From Flavobacterium sp. 102 (GTDB lineage: Bacteria > Bacteroidota > Bacteroidia > Flavobacteriales > Flavobacteriaceae): 64,000 nt of DNA. Of this stretch, positions 24,336-31,613 are shown one piece after another. A program made the translations under genes and the position numbers. Location: the NCBI RefSeq assembly GCF_003634615.1, contig NZ_RBKX01000001.1, forward strand, positions 2,294,001 to 2,358,000. Reading direction: 5' to 3'. The notes under the pieces were generated by a model. The model ran no database searches, was not told where the DNA came from, and worked only from the letters and a program-made list of their open reading frames with translations. Within the stretch, counting starts at the first letter, position 1. Each line of letters opens with the position of its first letter.

Positions 24336-25042
24336 ACATCCAAATCAAACATCTTTTTCAATAACTCTAAATTCGGGTTGATTTCTACCAAGCGGTTGTA
24401 TTTGTCTTGATTGGTAAAAGCTCTTTTTACCACCAAAGTTTCGTTGACTTTTACAGTAATGGTAAGGTCGTGGTTGTGAAGTTTACCACGTAAATAACCT
24501 AAAATTTCAGGTTTTTCTTTTTCAAAATCTATTTTTGAACTCTCATTCGGCAATTCATGAATGATCATCGTGCCGTCAAGAATTGGGTCGTTAATGGTTA
24601 ACAACGAAGCAATGATACGAAACCCTTTGTCTTCCATCCGTTGGGCATATTTCAACCATTGTTCCAACATCTCGGTTTCGGTAAAAGGTTCGTTCGGCAA
24701 ATGAACCGTGTCTTTTACAACAGATTTATGGGCTTCGGCCATTTCTTTTTTGGCTCGAATACTGGCAAGTGATAAAGCGGAAACTTTGGGTTGTCCCTCG
24801 ACTGCGCTCGGGATGACAGAAGTTGTAGGTTGTAAGTTCTCGGTTGTCGGTTGACTGTTGTCTGTTGTCGGTTCGCTAACTACAACTTCTTCTGTATTCT
24901 GAATTCTGCTTTCTGTGTCCTGAATATCTTCTGCGTTCTGCGTTCTGCTTTCTGGAGTCTGAATTATTTCCGGCTTCTTAGCTACTTCCGCAATCGAATA
25001 ATCATTTCTACGATAATAAGTAGGTGGAATTATAAAGTCAAC
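24332..25042 (-). CDS. dnaX: DnaX tau-specific C-terminal extension, read in the -1 frame
   Basis: This stretch is the second part of dnaX, in the -1 frame relative to 26112-25030. From the A10 tract (25043-25052) the -1 frame is open through 100 codons to an internal Met (24742), then 136 more residues to the stop. The first part (VDFIIPPTYYRRND) is followed by a low-complexity linker (24793-24966) and then a folded C-terminal domain (EMLEQWLKYAQRMEDKG, LDGTMIIHELPNES, FTNQDKYNRLVEINPNL), which resembles the tau domain that binds the polymerase alpha subunit. With the shared 357 residues the tau product would be 593 aa, a normal size. The 136-aa ORF alone has no good start context and is not an independent gene. 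Confidence 0.8.
   Translation of the reverse strand, partial: VDFIIPPTYYRRNDYSIAEVAKKPEIIQTPESRTQNAEDIQDTESRIQNTEEVVVSEPTTDNSQPTTENLQPTTSVIPSAVEGQPKVSALSLASIRAKKEMAEAHKSVVKDTVHLPNEPFTETEMLEQWLKYAQRMEDKGFRIIASLLTINDPILDGTMIIHELPNESSKIDFEKEKPEILGYLRGKLHNHDLTITVKVNETLVVKRAFTNQDKYNRLVEINPNLELLKKMFDLDV
24793..24966. repeat. Stacked microrepeat-like sequence inside the dnaX tau linker
   Basis: Three simple patterns lie end to end: a CCCTCGACTGCGCTCGGGAT element (about 24794-24815); a run of variants of TGTCGGTTGACTGTTG (24822-24875); and repeated TTCTG-containing units such as TTCTGAATTCTG and GCGTTCTGC (24889-24966). All three types look like interspersed intergenic repeats of Flavobacteriia rather than protein-coding sequence. 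They are read in frame as the linker rich in Q, T, E, N and S. Confidence 0.65.
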
Positions 25043-26112
25043 TTTTTTTTTTCTCCATCAAAAGTGATAGAGCTTATTTGCATCAGCGTGAGTTCAACCA
25101 ACAAGCGTTGGTTTTGGGAAACTTTGTATTTTAAATCACAATCATTCGCCAAGTTGATTCCTTTAAGTAAAAATTCTTGTGTTGCTTTTTGTGATTGTTG
25201 TCCGTAAAGTTTTTGTGCCGCTTCACCCATTTCTAATAAAGTAAGTGTCGCAGGGTTTTGGGCAACTAATAAATCTCTGAAATGCGAAGCCAATCCGGCA
25301 ATAAAATGGTGTCCGTCAAAACCTTTAGACAAAATATCATTATAAGCCAACAAGACTTCCGGAATTTTATGCTCCAAAATCAAATCGGTGATGTTGATAT
25401 ATGTCTCGTAATCCAAAACGTTTAAGTTTTCTGTCACCGCTTGACGGGTCAAATTGTTGCCGCAAAAAGAAACCACGCGGTCAAAAATCGACAAAGCATC
25501 ACGCATCGCACCATCAGCTTTTTGAGCAATAATGTGCAAAGCGTCGTCTTCAAAAACCACACCTTGACTAGTCGCTACTTCTGCCAAATGTTCTTTAGCG
25601 TCTTTTACGGTAATGCGTTTAAAGTCAAATATTTGACAACGCGACAATATAGTCGGAATGATTTTATGTTTTTCGGTTGTGGCCAAAATGAATATCGCGT
25701 GCTTTGGCGGTTCTTCCAACGTTTTCAGAAACGCATTAAACGCTGCCGAAGACAACATGTGCACCTCGTCAATGATATACACTTTATATTGTCCGGTTTG
25801 TGGCGGGATTCTAACTTGGTCAATCAGATTTCTGATGTCATCCACAGAGTTGTTCGAAGCAGCATCCAATTCGAAGACATTAAATGCAAAATCTTCAAAC
25901 GGATCGTCGTAACCGGGTTGGTTGATCTTTCTGGCCAAAATACGCGCACAAGTAGTTTTTCCAACACCTCTTGGTCCGGTAAACAATAGGGCAGAAGCCA
26001 AGTGATTGTTTTCTATGGCATTGAGTAAAGTATTGGTAATAGCCTGTTGTCCAACAACGTCTTTAAACGTTTGGGGACGATACTTTCGGGCTGATACTAC
26101 AAATTGTTCCAT
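25030..26112 (-). CDS. dnaX: DNA polymerase III gamma subunit (DnaX, zero-frame product)
   Basis: A 360-aa clamp-loader ATPase. The start is ATG 26112 (MEQFVVSARKYRPQTF); a longer reading adds AT-coded residues over a repeat and the promoter. The AAA+ core shows Walker A GPRGVGKTT (about 45-53), Walker B YIIDEVHML, the SRC motif in LSRCQIFDF, and the sensor-2 region GAMRDALS, then clamp-loader domain III to about residue 355. The zero frame stops three codons after an A10 tract, giving a gamma-length protein ending EKKKLTL. The tau part continues in the -1 frame, so tau/gamma would be made by slippage, as in E. coli (ribosomal) or Thermus (transcriptional). The usual zinc-binding cysteine quartet is not evident: only one Cys is seen after Walker A, as in other Bacteroidota proteins I recall, though I cannot confirm this here. 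Confidence 0.92.
   Translation of the reverse strand: MEQFVVSARKYRPQTFKDVVGQQAITNTLLNAIENNHLASALLFTGPRGVGKTTCARILARKINQPGYDDPFEDFAFNVFELDAASNNSVDDIRNLIDQVRIPPQTGQYKVYIIDEVHMLSSAAFNAFLKTLEEPPKHAIFILATTEKHKIIPTILSRCQIFDFKRITVKDAKEHLAEVATSQGVVFEDDALHIIAQKADGAMRDALSIFDRVVSFCGNNLTRQAVTENLNVLDYETYINITDLILEHKIPEVLLAYNDILSKGFDGHHFIAGLASHFRDLLVAQNPATLTLLEMGEAAQKLYGQQSQKATQEFLLKGINLANDCDLKYKVSQNQRLLVELTLMQISSITFDGEKKKLTL
25042..25056 (-). other. dnaX slippery site (A AAA AAG within an A10 tract)
   Basis: On the coding (minus) strand the sequence is GGAG, ten A, then G. In the zero frame it contains A|AAA|AAG, the heptamer used for -1 frameshifting in E. coli dnaX. The zero frame reads E-K-K-K-L-T-L-stop; the -1 frame reads E-K-K-K-V-D-F and stays open for 236 codons. 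GGAG directly before the tract could act as an internal Shine-Dalgarno stimulator. I see no strong downstream hairpin. An eleven-A tract would fuse the frames, so a one-base homopolymer error is the main alternative. Confidence 0.75.
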
Positions 26113-26129
26113 AGAATTTAATCGGATTA

Positions 26130-26137
26130 CAAATATA
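26130..26137 (-). promoter_or_regulatory. Candidate -7 promoter box for dnaX
   Basis: The minus strand reads TATATTTG, matching TAnnTTTG, 18 bases before the dnaX ATG (26112). It lies in the 43-base gap after the upstream gene, so dnaX probably has its own promoter and starts at 26112. Confidence 0.5.
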
Positions 26138-26155
26138 GAATTTTTGTTGGTTTGG

Positions 26156-26818
26156 TTATTTGGTAATTCGGTTATTTGAGGTTTTTTTACTAACAATTAG
26201 AAAGATAATAGTTAATAAAAGTATAGCGTTGACAATTAGGGAAATAATCAGGGCTTTATCGCTAAAATCATTTTTCATTTGAGTTGTAATGGTATTTTGT
26301 GCCAATTTGTATTGTCTTAATTTTTCAAGTTGGTAAATAAAAGTACTTAAAGACTTGTTTTTGTTTTCTAAATCAAATAATTTCATTTCAATTTCATTTT
26401 TTGGAACAGTTTTACCAGCTGAATCAAATTCAAATGGAATAGGAGGAAAACCAGGTCCAAAATCCATCGATTGTGACGGACTACAAGCACTAATATTTAT
26501 CAAAGTTTTATTTTTATTAATATTAGCATAAATGATGCATAAACCTTTTTCGTTAAAATAAAAATCACAATTTGATTCGGAGAATGAAGTTATTGTCTTT
26601 GGTTCATAATTGCCTTTAAATAATTCAATAATTTTAAATGCATAAGTATTACTTATTGTATCTAGTTTTATCAATTCGCCATAAAAAACGATATCTGCAC
26701 TTTCTAATCCTCTTTCGACCATTATTTCTTTTTCAAATTCCCTACACTTACAAGCAAAGGAATTTCCATAATAGAATAGGAGAAGAATAAGAAGATACTT
26801 TTTAAAACGCATAGACAT
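26156..26818 (-). CDS. Secreted, membrane-anchored protein with a TIMP/netrin-like N-terminal pattern
   Basis: A 220-aa protein of unknown function. It has a signal peptide (about 1-22, ending GNSFA), then CKCREF at the mature N-terminus. The pattern of ADIVFYGEL, YAFKIIELFKG, a Cys in ESNCDFYF and a later Cys in ISACSPS resembles bacterial proteins with the netrin/TIMP-like fold, which also begin with a CxC right after signal cleavage. A C-terminal hydrophobic helix (about 190-210) followed by KKTSNNRITK would anchor it with a short cytoplasmic tail. It lies 43 bases upstream of dnaX on the same strand. The last codons run into a microrepeat-like stretch at 26150-26180, so its C-terminus may be shaped by that repeat. 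Confidence 0.7.
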   Translation of the reverse strand: MSMRFKKYLLILLLFYYGNSFACKCREFEKEIMVERGLESADIVFYGELIKLDTISNTYAFKIIELFKGNYEPKTITSFSESNCDFYFNEKGLCIIYANINKNKTLINISACSPSQSMDFGPGFPPIPFEFDSAGKTVPKNEIEMKLFDLENKNKSLSTFIYQLEKLRQYKLAQNTITTQMKNDFSDKALIISLIVNAILLLTIIFLIVSKKTSNNRITK

Positions 26819-26844
26819 TTAATTTATTTTAAAAGTATGAAATC

Positions 26845-26890
26845 AAATTCAAAATTCACCATTCAAAATTCACCATTCAAAATTTAAAAT
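26845..26890. repeat. 14-bp tandem microrepeat upstream of rnpB
   Basis: The unit CAAAATTCACCATT occurs twice in tandem (26850-26863, 26864-26877) with partial units on both sides. It sits between the start of the minus-strand 220-aa gene and the RNase P RNA gene. It resembles one of several families of short interspersed repeats found in intergenic DNA of Flavobacteriia. Confidence 0.7.
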
Positions 26891-26898
26891 TGTTTCTT

Positions 26899-27203
26899 TG
26901 CATCGCAGACCGCCTTATCGTTCCGATTTATCGGGAAGGAAAGTCCGGACACCACAGAGTAGCATAGCGGGTAACGCCCGTCCGTCGTGAGATGAGGACA
27001 AGTGCAACAGAAAGTATGTACAGGTAAGGCTGTAGTGAAACCAGGTAAACTCTATGCGGTGAAATTCCAAGTATATCGGCATTTAAGGATGACTCGTCCG
27101 TTGTCGAAGGGTAGGAAGCTCGAGCCAATGAGCAATTGTTGGCCTAGATAAATGATAAGGGTTTCGAGCAATCGAGATACAGAATCCGGCTTATAGGTCT
27201 GCT
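26899..27203 (+). ncRNA. rnpB: RNase P RNA
   Basis: About 305 bases with the conserved blocks of bacterial RNase P RNA. These are the 5' core GGAAGGAAAGTCCGGAC (26935-26951) with ACAGAGTAGCATAGCGGGTAACGCCC after it, GTGCAACAGAAAG, GTGAAACCAGGTAAACTC, and the 3' core GATACAGAATCCGGCTTATAG. The closing P1 helix is GCAGACC (26905-26911) with GGTCTGC (27196-27202), followed by seven T as terminator. RNase P RNA is the ribozyme that removes tRNA 5' leaders. The short 14-bp microrepeat lies immediately upstream. A 66-aa ORF antisense to it is not a gene. Confidence 0.96.
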
Positions 27204-27256
27204 TTTTTTCAAAGTCGTTAGTTGAATTGAATCCGATGCCAATCAGGATATTCTAT

Positions 27257-27946
27257 TTATGATTTCACTTTAAACTCTAACCCAATACTTCTCACACTTT
27301 CAATAGAAATATTGGCATCTTCAGCAAAATATTTTCGAAGCTTACTGATGTAAACATCCATACTTCTTCCGGAGAAATAGTCATCGGTTTTCCAAACGGC
27401 TTGTAATATTTGATCGCGTTTCAGTAATTGGTTTTTATTTTGGAATAAAAAAGTAATCAATGCTGCGTCTCTTTCGGTAAGTTGCTGGACTTTATTTCCC
27501 AATTTTAATTCTAAACGGTAAGTGTGAAAAACATAATTTCCAATTTGAATCTCATTGGTATTGGATTTAACAAAAGCATCTTTGGAAGTTCTTTTTAAAA
27601 TATTGTTCAACCGCAATACCAATTCATCGGCTTCAAAAGGTTTGATGATATAGTCATCGGCACCGAGTTTTAGGCCTTTGATTTTGTCTTCGCTTTGGTT
27701 TCGAGCGGTTAAGAACAAAAACGGAATATCTGGATTGTGATTAATGCATTTTTCGGCTAAAGTAAAGCCGTCCATCTTGGGCATCATCACATCAAAAATG
27801 CAAATGACAAAAGTTTCTTTTTGGAACACTTGCCACGCTTCTTCGCCATCTTTGGCCCAATAAACTTGAAATTGATGTATCTCTAAATATTGTTTCAACA
27901 CATGGGCAAAATCAATATCATCTTCGGCTAAAAGTATTTTTTTCAT
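27257..27946 (-). CDS. OmpR-family response regulator (RprY-like)
   Basis: A 229-aa DNA-binding response regulator. The receiver domain (about 1-118) has the acidic pair E8-D9-D10, the phosphoacceptor D52 in CIFDVMMPKMDG, Thr in FLFLTARNQ, and Lys in IIKPFEADEL. The C-terminal winged helix (about 130-229) has TERDAALITFLF, LLKRDQILQAVW and the recognition-helix region RSMDVYISKLRKYF. It starts three bases after the kinase stop, so the two genes form one operon. OmpR-family dimers bind 11-bp-phased direct repeats, and such a set lies at 29360-29387 between the kinase and the divergent outer-membrane gene. The general likeness is to Bacteroides RprY, but orthology is not shown. Confidence 0.92.
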   Translation of the reverse strand: MKKILLAEDDIDFAHVLKQYLEIHQFQVYWAKDGEEAWQVFQKETFVICIFDVMMPKMDGFTLAEKCINHNPDIPFLFLTARNQSEDKIKGLKLGADDYIIKPFEADELVLRLNNILKRTSKDAFVKSNTNEIQIGNYVFHTYRLELKLGNKVQQLTERDAALITFLFQNKNQLLKRDQILQAVWKTDDYFSGRSMDVYISKLRKYFAEDANISIESVRSIGLEFKVKS

Positions 27947-27949
27947 AAA

Positions 27950-29308
27950 TTAAACTGCAGGAATACTAATGGTGAACGCTGCGCCTTTACCCAATTCGCT
28001 CACCACTTTTATAGAACCTTGGTGTGCTTTGATAATTTGGTCAACATAATACAGGCCAAGACCAAGACCTTTGGTGTTATGGAGATTGCCTTGTTCAACA
28101 CGATAAAATTTTTCGAAAAGTAACGGTTGTTTGGTTTTCGCAATGCCAATACCATCATCCTGAATACTGATGTTAAATTGGTCATTTTCTTGGGAAGTCA
28201 CGATAGTGATATTTTGGCAACCATATTTAACGGCATTTTCCAACACATTATTGATAGCGGTCGTCAAATGGAATTTATCTAAATTGAGCGTAACTTCAGT
28301 CACGTTAAAATCATGCAAAATCTGAACATTTGGGTAAGCCAAATTAAAATCGGCAATAATAGTTTGCAATAAAGTAGTCGTTTTTACCTTTTCTTTTTGC
28401 AATTCAATTTCCTCAAAACCCAGCGAATTGCTCATTACTTGGTCGATGATATTTTGCAAACGAATATTTTGGCGATTTACCGTCTCAAGAATAGCCTTGA
28501 AAACCGTTTCGTTTTCTTTCACATCTTCACGCGCTAACATTTTGGTCGAAACGCTTAAAGTTGTTAACGGTGTTTTCAATTCATGCGTGATGTTGTTGAT
28601 GAAATCGGTTTTGACATCGCTTACTTTTTTCTGTTGAATCAAGGCTTTGATGGCGATTACGAATAAGGTTACCAAAACCAACATCGAAAGAATTGACAAA
28701 ATCAGTATCGTAGTCATTCGGCTCAAAATGATTTGTTCCCAATTGGCTACCGAAACATACAAACAATCTTCGGTTAATAATTTATAGTTGTCATTTTTAA
28801 AACCGCTGGTTGTACCCACATAATTCCGAACCATAAAAGCATCTTCTAGTGATGTCAAATTGCCATAAACCGCATTTTGAATTGTTGGATTTTCGGAAAA
28901 AATCGTATCGGTTTTGGTAGCGTTATCAAAAACGATGAACTTATTGACGACAACCGCAAAAGTAACTTCGTTGTCTTTAAATTCTTGGCTCAGTTTCTGG
29001 CGCAAGCGATTGGTCAAAACATTGCGATATTCATTGGCTAATAAATCGGCTTTGACTTGATTTCTATAGCTTTTGTCTTTGATAAATTTTTCGGCGATGC
29101 TTTTATAAAGGATTTCTTTTTTGAAGAAAATACTTGAGTCAAGGTCAGTGTAATTATTGGTAATGTTCCCGATTTTGTCTTTGACTTCAGCGTGAAACTG
29201 CTCGACTTTATAATCATAAGTTGTTTTAACCAAATAGATTTGAATAGCGCAAAGCACCAATAATACTATGGTAGAAAACCCGATTAATAAATTTATTTTT
29301 TGCTTCAC
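27950..29308 (-). CDS. Sensor histidine kinase, partner of the OmpR-type regulator (RprX-like)
   Basis: A 452-aa membrane kinase. An N-terminal membrane helix (LLIGFSTIVLLVLCAIQIYL) is followed by a periplasmic domain of about 160 residues and a second helix (ILILSILSMLVLVTLFVIAI). The HisKA domain has the phospho-His in NITHELKTPL (H242). The HATPase domain shows the N box (NNVLENAVKYG), G1 (QDDGIGIAK), F box (LFEKFYRVEQG) and G2 (GLGLGLYYVDQII). I chose the GTG at 29308, giving MKQKINLLIGFS; a TTG 14 codons earlier is possible but lies in the region with the operator-like repeats. No sensor ligand can be deduced. Confidence 0.9.
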   Translation of the reverse strand: MKQKINLLIGFSTIVLLVLCAIQIYLVKTTYDYKVEQFHAEVKDKIGNITNNYTDLDSSIFFKKEILYKSIAEKFIKDKSYRNQVKADLLANEYRNVLTNRLRQKLSQEFKDNEVTFAVVVNKFIVFDNATKTDTIFSENPTIQNAVYGNLTSLEDAFMVRNYVGTTSGFKNDNYKLLTEDCLYVSVANWEQIILSRMTTILILSILSMLVLVTLFVIAIKALIQQKKVSDVKTDFINNITHELKTPLTTLSVSTKMLAREDVKENETVFKAILETVNRQNIRLQNIIDQVMSNSLGFEEIELQKEKVKTTTLLQTIIADFNLAYPNVQILHDFNVTEVTLNLDKFHLTTAINNVLENAVKYGCQNITIVTSQENDQFNISIQDDGIGIAKTKQPLLFEKFYRVEQGNLHNTKGLGLGLYYVDQIIKAHQGSIKVVSELGKGAAFTISIPAV

Positions 29309-29359
29309 AACATTGGAATGATTTTTCAAAATTAAGAGAATTATGTTCAAATAAAACTT

Positions 29360-29387
29360 TTAACCGTGCATTAACCTCCAATTAACT
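29360..29387. promoter_or_regulatory. Three TTAAC direct repeats spaced exactly 11 bp (OmpR-family operator candidate)
   Basis: TTAACC at 29360-29365, TTAACC at 29371-29376 and TTAACT at 29382-29387 are spaced 11 bp start to start, one DNA helical turn. OmpR/PhoB-type regulators bind such tandem sites as head-to-tail dimers. The site lies between the divergent kinase-regulator operon and the outer-membrane beta-barrel gene, so the neighbouring regulator could control both promoters. Confidence 0.65.
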
Positions 29388-29438
29388 TTCGGGATCAAAA
29401 AATAGAAACATTTTTGCGACCAATAAAAATCATGAAAA

Positions 29439-31532
29439 ATGTACAAAATCTGTTTATTATTAGCCCTATTAATTGCCCAATTCGCTTTGGCACAAGAAAA
29501 AACACAGCAAGAAAAACCCAAAGAACTGGAAGAAGTTGTAATAGAAAAGGAAACCAAAACCTTTACCAACAAAAACGGAAACATCAAAGTGGACGTCGCT
29601 AATTCTATTTATAATTCAGTGCCCAACACGCTTGATTTGTTGGCGAGATTACCCAAAATCCAAATTAGTCCTGATAAAGAAAGCATTTCTATAGTTGGAA
29701 AAGGCAGTCCGTTATTGTATATCGACAACCAAAAAGCTGACATGAATGATTTGAATTCGTTAGCGGTCGAAGACATCAAAACCATTGAAATCATCAACAA
29801 TCCATCTTCAAAATATGAAGCCAATGGCAGAGCAGTAATTCTGATTACTCGAAAGTTCAGCAAAAAAGAAGGCTATAAAGTGGTGGTTTCAGAAACTGCT
29901 TCTTTCAAAAAATACTTTAATAATTATTCGGGAATAAATGGCAATGTAAAATCGGGTAAATTAGAGTTTAAAGCCAATTTCAATTACAATCAACTCAAAG
30001 TCTGGGAAAGCAACGGCAATGATTTTACGATGCCTGATTTTGGTATCCAATCGGATTATTTAGTGACTGCGGTAACCAAAAGACCTCAGTTTATCTTTGG
30101 CGGCGGCGTTTTTTATAAAATAAATGAAGACGATTATCTTTCGGGAAACTTTAGTCGAAGAAGTCAAGACGATATTTTTGACATTGTAACGCATACATTT
30201 AACCAAGACCAAAATGGAATTAATGAGATCAATACCTTGAGCAATAATGATGAATATCGAAATTTCACGAACAGCTTTTTAAACTACAATCATAAATTTA
30301 AAGGTTTGGATGTTGTACTGTTTTCAGGGTTTCAATATTCAAGTTTTAATCAAAAAATGAAGAGTGCGATTTCCAATGATTACAATGATACCGGATTTGA
30401 ATTGGAACAATACCGAAACCAGATGTTTGGCATTGACGTTTTTTCGGGCCGAATTGATTTGGAGAAAAAGTTCAAAAACGACATGAAGTTAGAACTTGGA
30501 GGCCTTTATTTGCAGGCCAATGCGGATACTGATTTTGAAGTTGAAAATATTAATCTGCCAAGCTCTGTAAATTCTATTTATCATTTTAAAGAAAAGAACA
30601 TAGCGGCTTATACCCAATTTTCCGGCAGTTATAAAAAAGTAAATTATACAATAGGACTTAGAGCAGAAAATACGATAGCTAAAGGGAAATATGCCACAGA
30701 AAGCAGTTTGTCTATTGATAAAGATTACATCAATCTTTTTCCAAAAGCACAATTAGAGATAGCAATCGACAGCAGTAACTCCATAAGTATGAATTACGCC
30801 AAAAGTATCACGCGGCCTAACTTTTCGGCTACAAGTCAGACAACAATTTATATCAATCCGTATTTAGTTTGGTGTGACAATATCAACTTAGATCCAACGT
30901 TGTCTGATGAAATTTCGATAGGCTATCAATACAAAGACAAATCAATTAAAGTGGCTTATTTTAGAACAACCAATCCGGTTTACTACAGTACCTCTTATAA
31001 TGAGACGCAAAATCTGTTGACTTTTATCTCAACCAATTTTGAGAAGGAAACAAACTTCAATATCGAATTGACGCTTCCTTTTAAATATAAATTTTGGACC
31101 AATACCAATGTGTTGAGTTTAAGTCAAAATAAAGTTGAAGATAAATCGGCTGTTGTAAACGAATCAGAACCGAATTTGTATTTTTATACCAATCATGTTT
31201 TTACGTTGCCAAAAAAAATAGACCTGTCAATTAATGCTTGGGGTTTGACCAAACAAAAGTTGGGTATTTATGAAGGAAACGCTCTTTTTGTAGTAAACGC
31301 AGCGGTTTCCAAAACTTTTTTCAAACAGTTGGATTGTACTTTGAGTTGGGATGACATTTTTAGAAAGATGAATTTTAAAAATGAATTCACCATCAATAAT
31401 GTTTCTGCCAAAGGAAAGTATTACACCGATTCGCGTGCCATTTCTTTAGCAGTTAAATATTCTTTTGGAAAAATAAAAAAATCAGAATTCAAAGAGAAAA
31501 GTATAGACGAAAACTCGGGAAGAATTAGGTAA
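29439..31532 (+). CDS. Outer-membrane beta-barrel (TonB receptor-like) protein
   Basis: A 697-aa outer-membrane protein of the type annotated as outer membrane beta-barrel family. It has a signal peptide (MYKICLLLALLIAQFALAQ), then a short linker (ELEEVVIEKETKTF) resembling a TonB box. A plug-like domain (about 45-150) includes LLARLPKIQISPD, YIDNQKADM, IKTIEIINNPSSKYEANGRA. About 530 residues of alternating beta strands end in VKYSFGKIKK plus a tail. There is no carboxypeptidase-regulatory domain at the front. The role could be uptake or envelope remodelling; the substrate is unknown. It is divergent from a two-component operon, with phased TTAAC repeats in between, so its expression is likely under that system. 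An overlapping ATG at 29432 belongs to another frame. Confidence 0.85.
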   Translation: MYKICLLLALLIAQFALAQEKTQQEKPKELEEVVIEKETKTFTNKNGNIKVDVANSIYNSVPNTLDLLARLPKIQISPDKESISIVGKGSPLLYIDNQKADMNDLNSLAVEDIKTIEIINNPSSKYEANGRAVILITRKFSKKEGYKVVVSETASFKKYFNNYSGINGNVKSGKLEFKANFNYNQLKVWESNGNDFTMPDFGIQSDYLVTAVTKRPQFIFGGGVFYKINEDDYLSGNFSRRSQDDIFDIVTHTFNQDQNGINEINTLSNNDEYRNFTNSFLNYNHKFKGLDVVLFSGFQYSSFNQKMKSAISNDYNDTGFELEQYRNQMFGIDVFSGRIDLEKKFKNDMKLELGGLYLQANADTDFEVENINLPSSVNSIYHFKEKNIAAYTQFSGSYKKVNYTIGLRAENTIAKGKYATESSLSIDKDYINLFPKAQLEIAIDSSNSISMNYAKSITRPNFSATSQTTIYINPYLVWCDNINLDPTLSDEISIGYQYKDKSIKVAYFRTTNPVYYSTSYNETQNLLTFISTNFEKETNFNIELTLPFKYKFWTNTNVLSLSQNKVEDKSAVVNESEPNLYFYTNHVFTLPKKIDLSINAWGLTKQKLGIYEGNALFVVNAAVSKTFFKQLDCTLSWDDIFRKMNFKNEFTINNVSAKGKYYTDSRAISLAVKYSFGKIKKSEFKEKSIDENSGRIR

Positions 31533-31567
31533 AAGCAAACGGTTTCGATTTTCTACGTCATTATTCA

Positions 31568-31575
31568 TAACTTTG
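31568..31575 (+). promoter_or_regulatory. Candidate -7 promoter box for the flavodoxin reductase gene
   Basis: TAACTTTG matches TAnnTTTG, 38 bases before the ATG at 31614. No clear -33 element is seen. Confidence 0.4.
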
Positions 31576-31613
31576 TTAGAGTGAGATCTTATTAACGCTA
31601 TTATTCCAAATTT

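Noticed and set aside
24332..24742. The 136-aa ORF as an independent gene
   Set aside because: The frame is open upstream for another 100 codons to the A10 tract, and its content fits the DnaX tau tail.
26928..27128. A 66-aa minus-strand ORF
   Set aside because: It lies inside the RNase P RNA gene, whose conserved core and P1 helix are clear.
29414..29602. A 62-aa plus-strand ORF in front of the beta-barrel gene
   Set aside because: It overlaps the start of the 697-aa gene in another frame and encodes a low-complexity basic peptide; the longer frame has a proper signal peptide.
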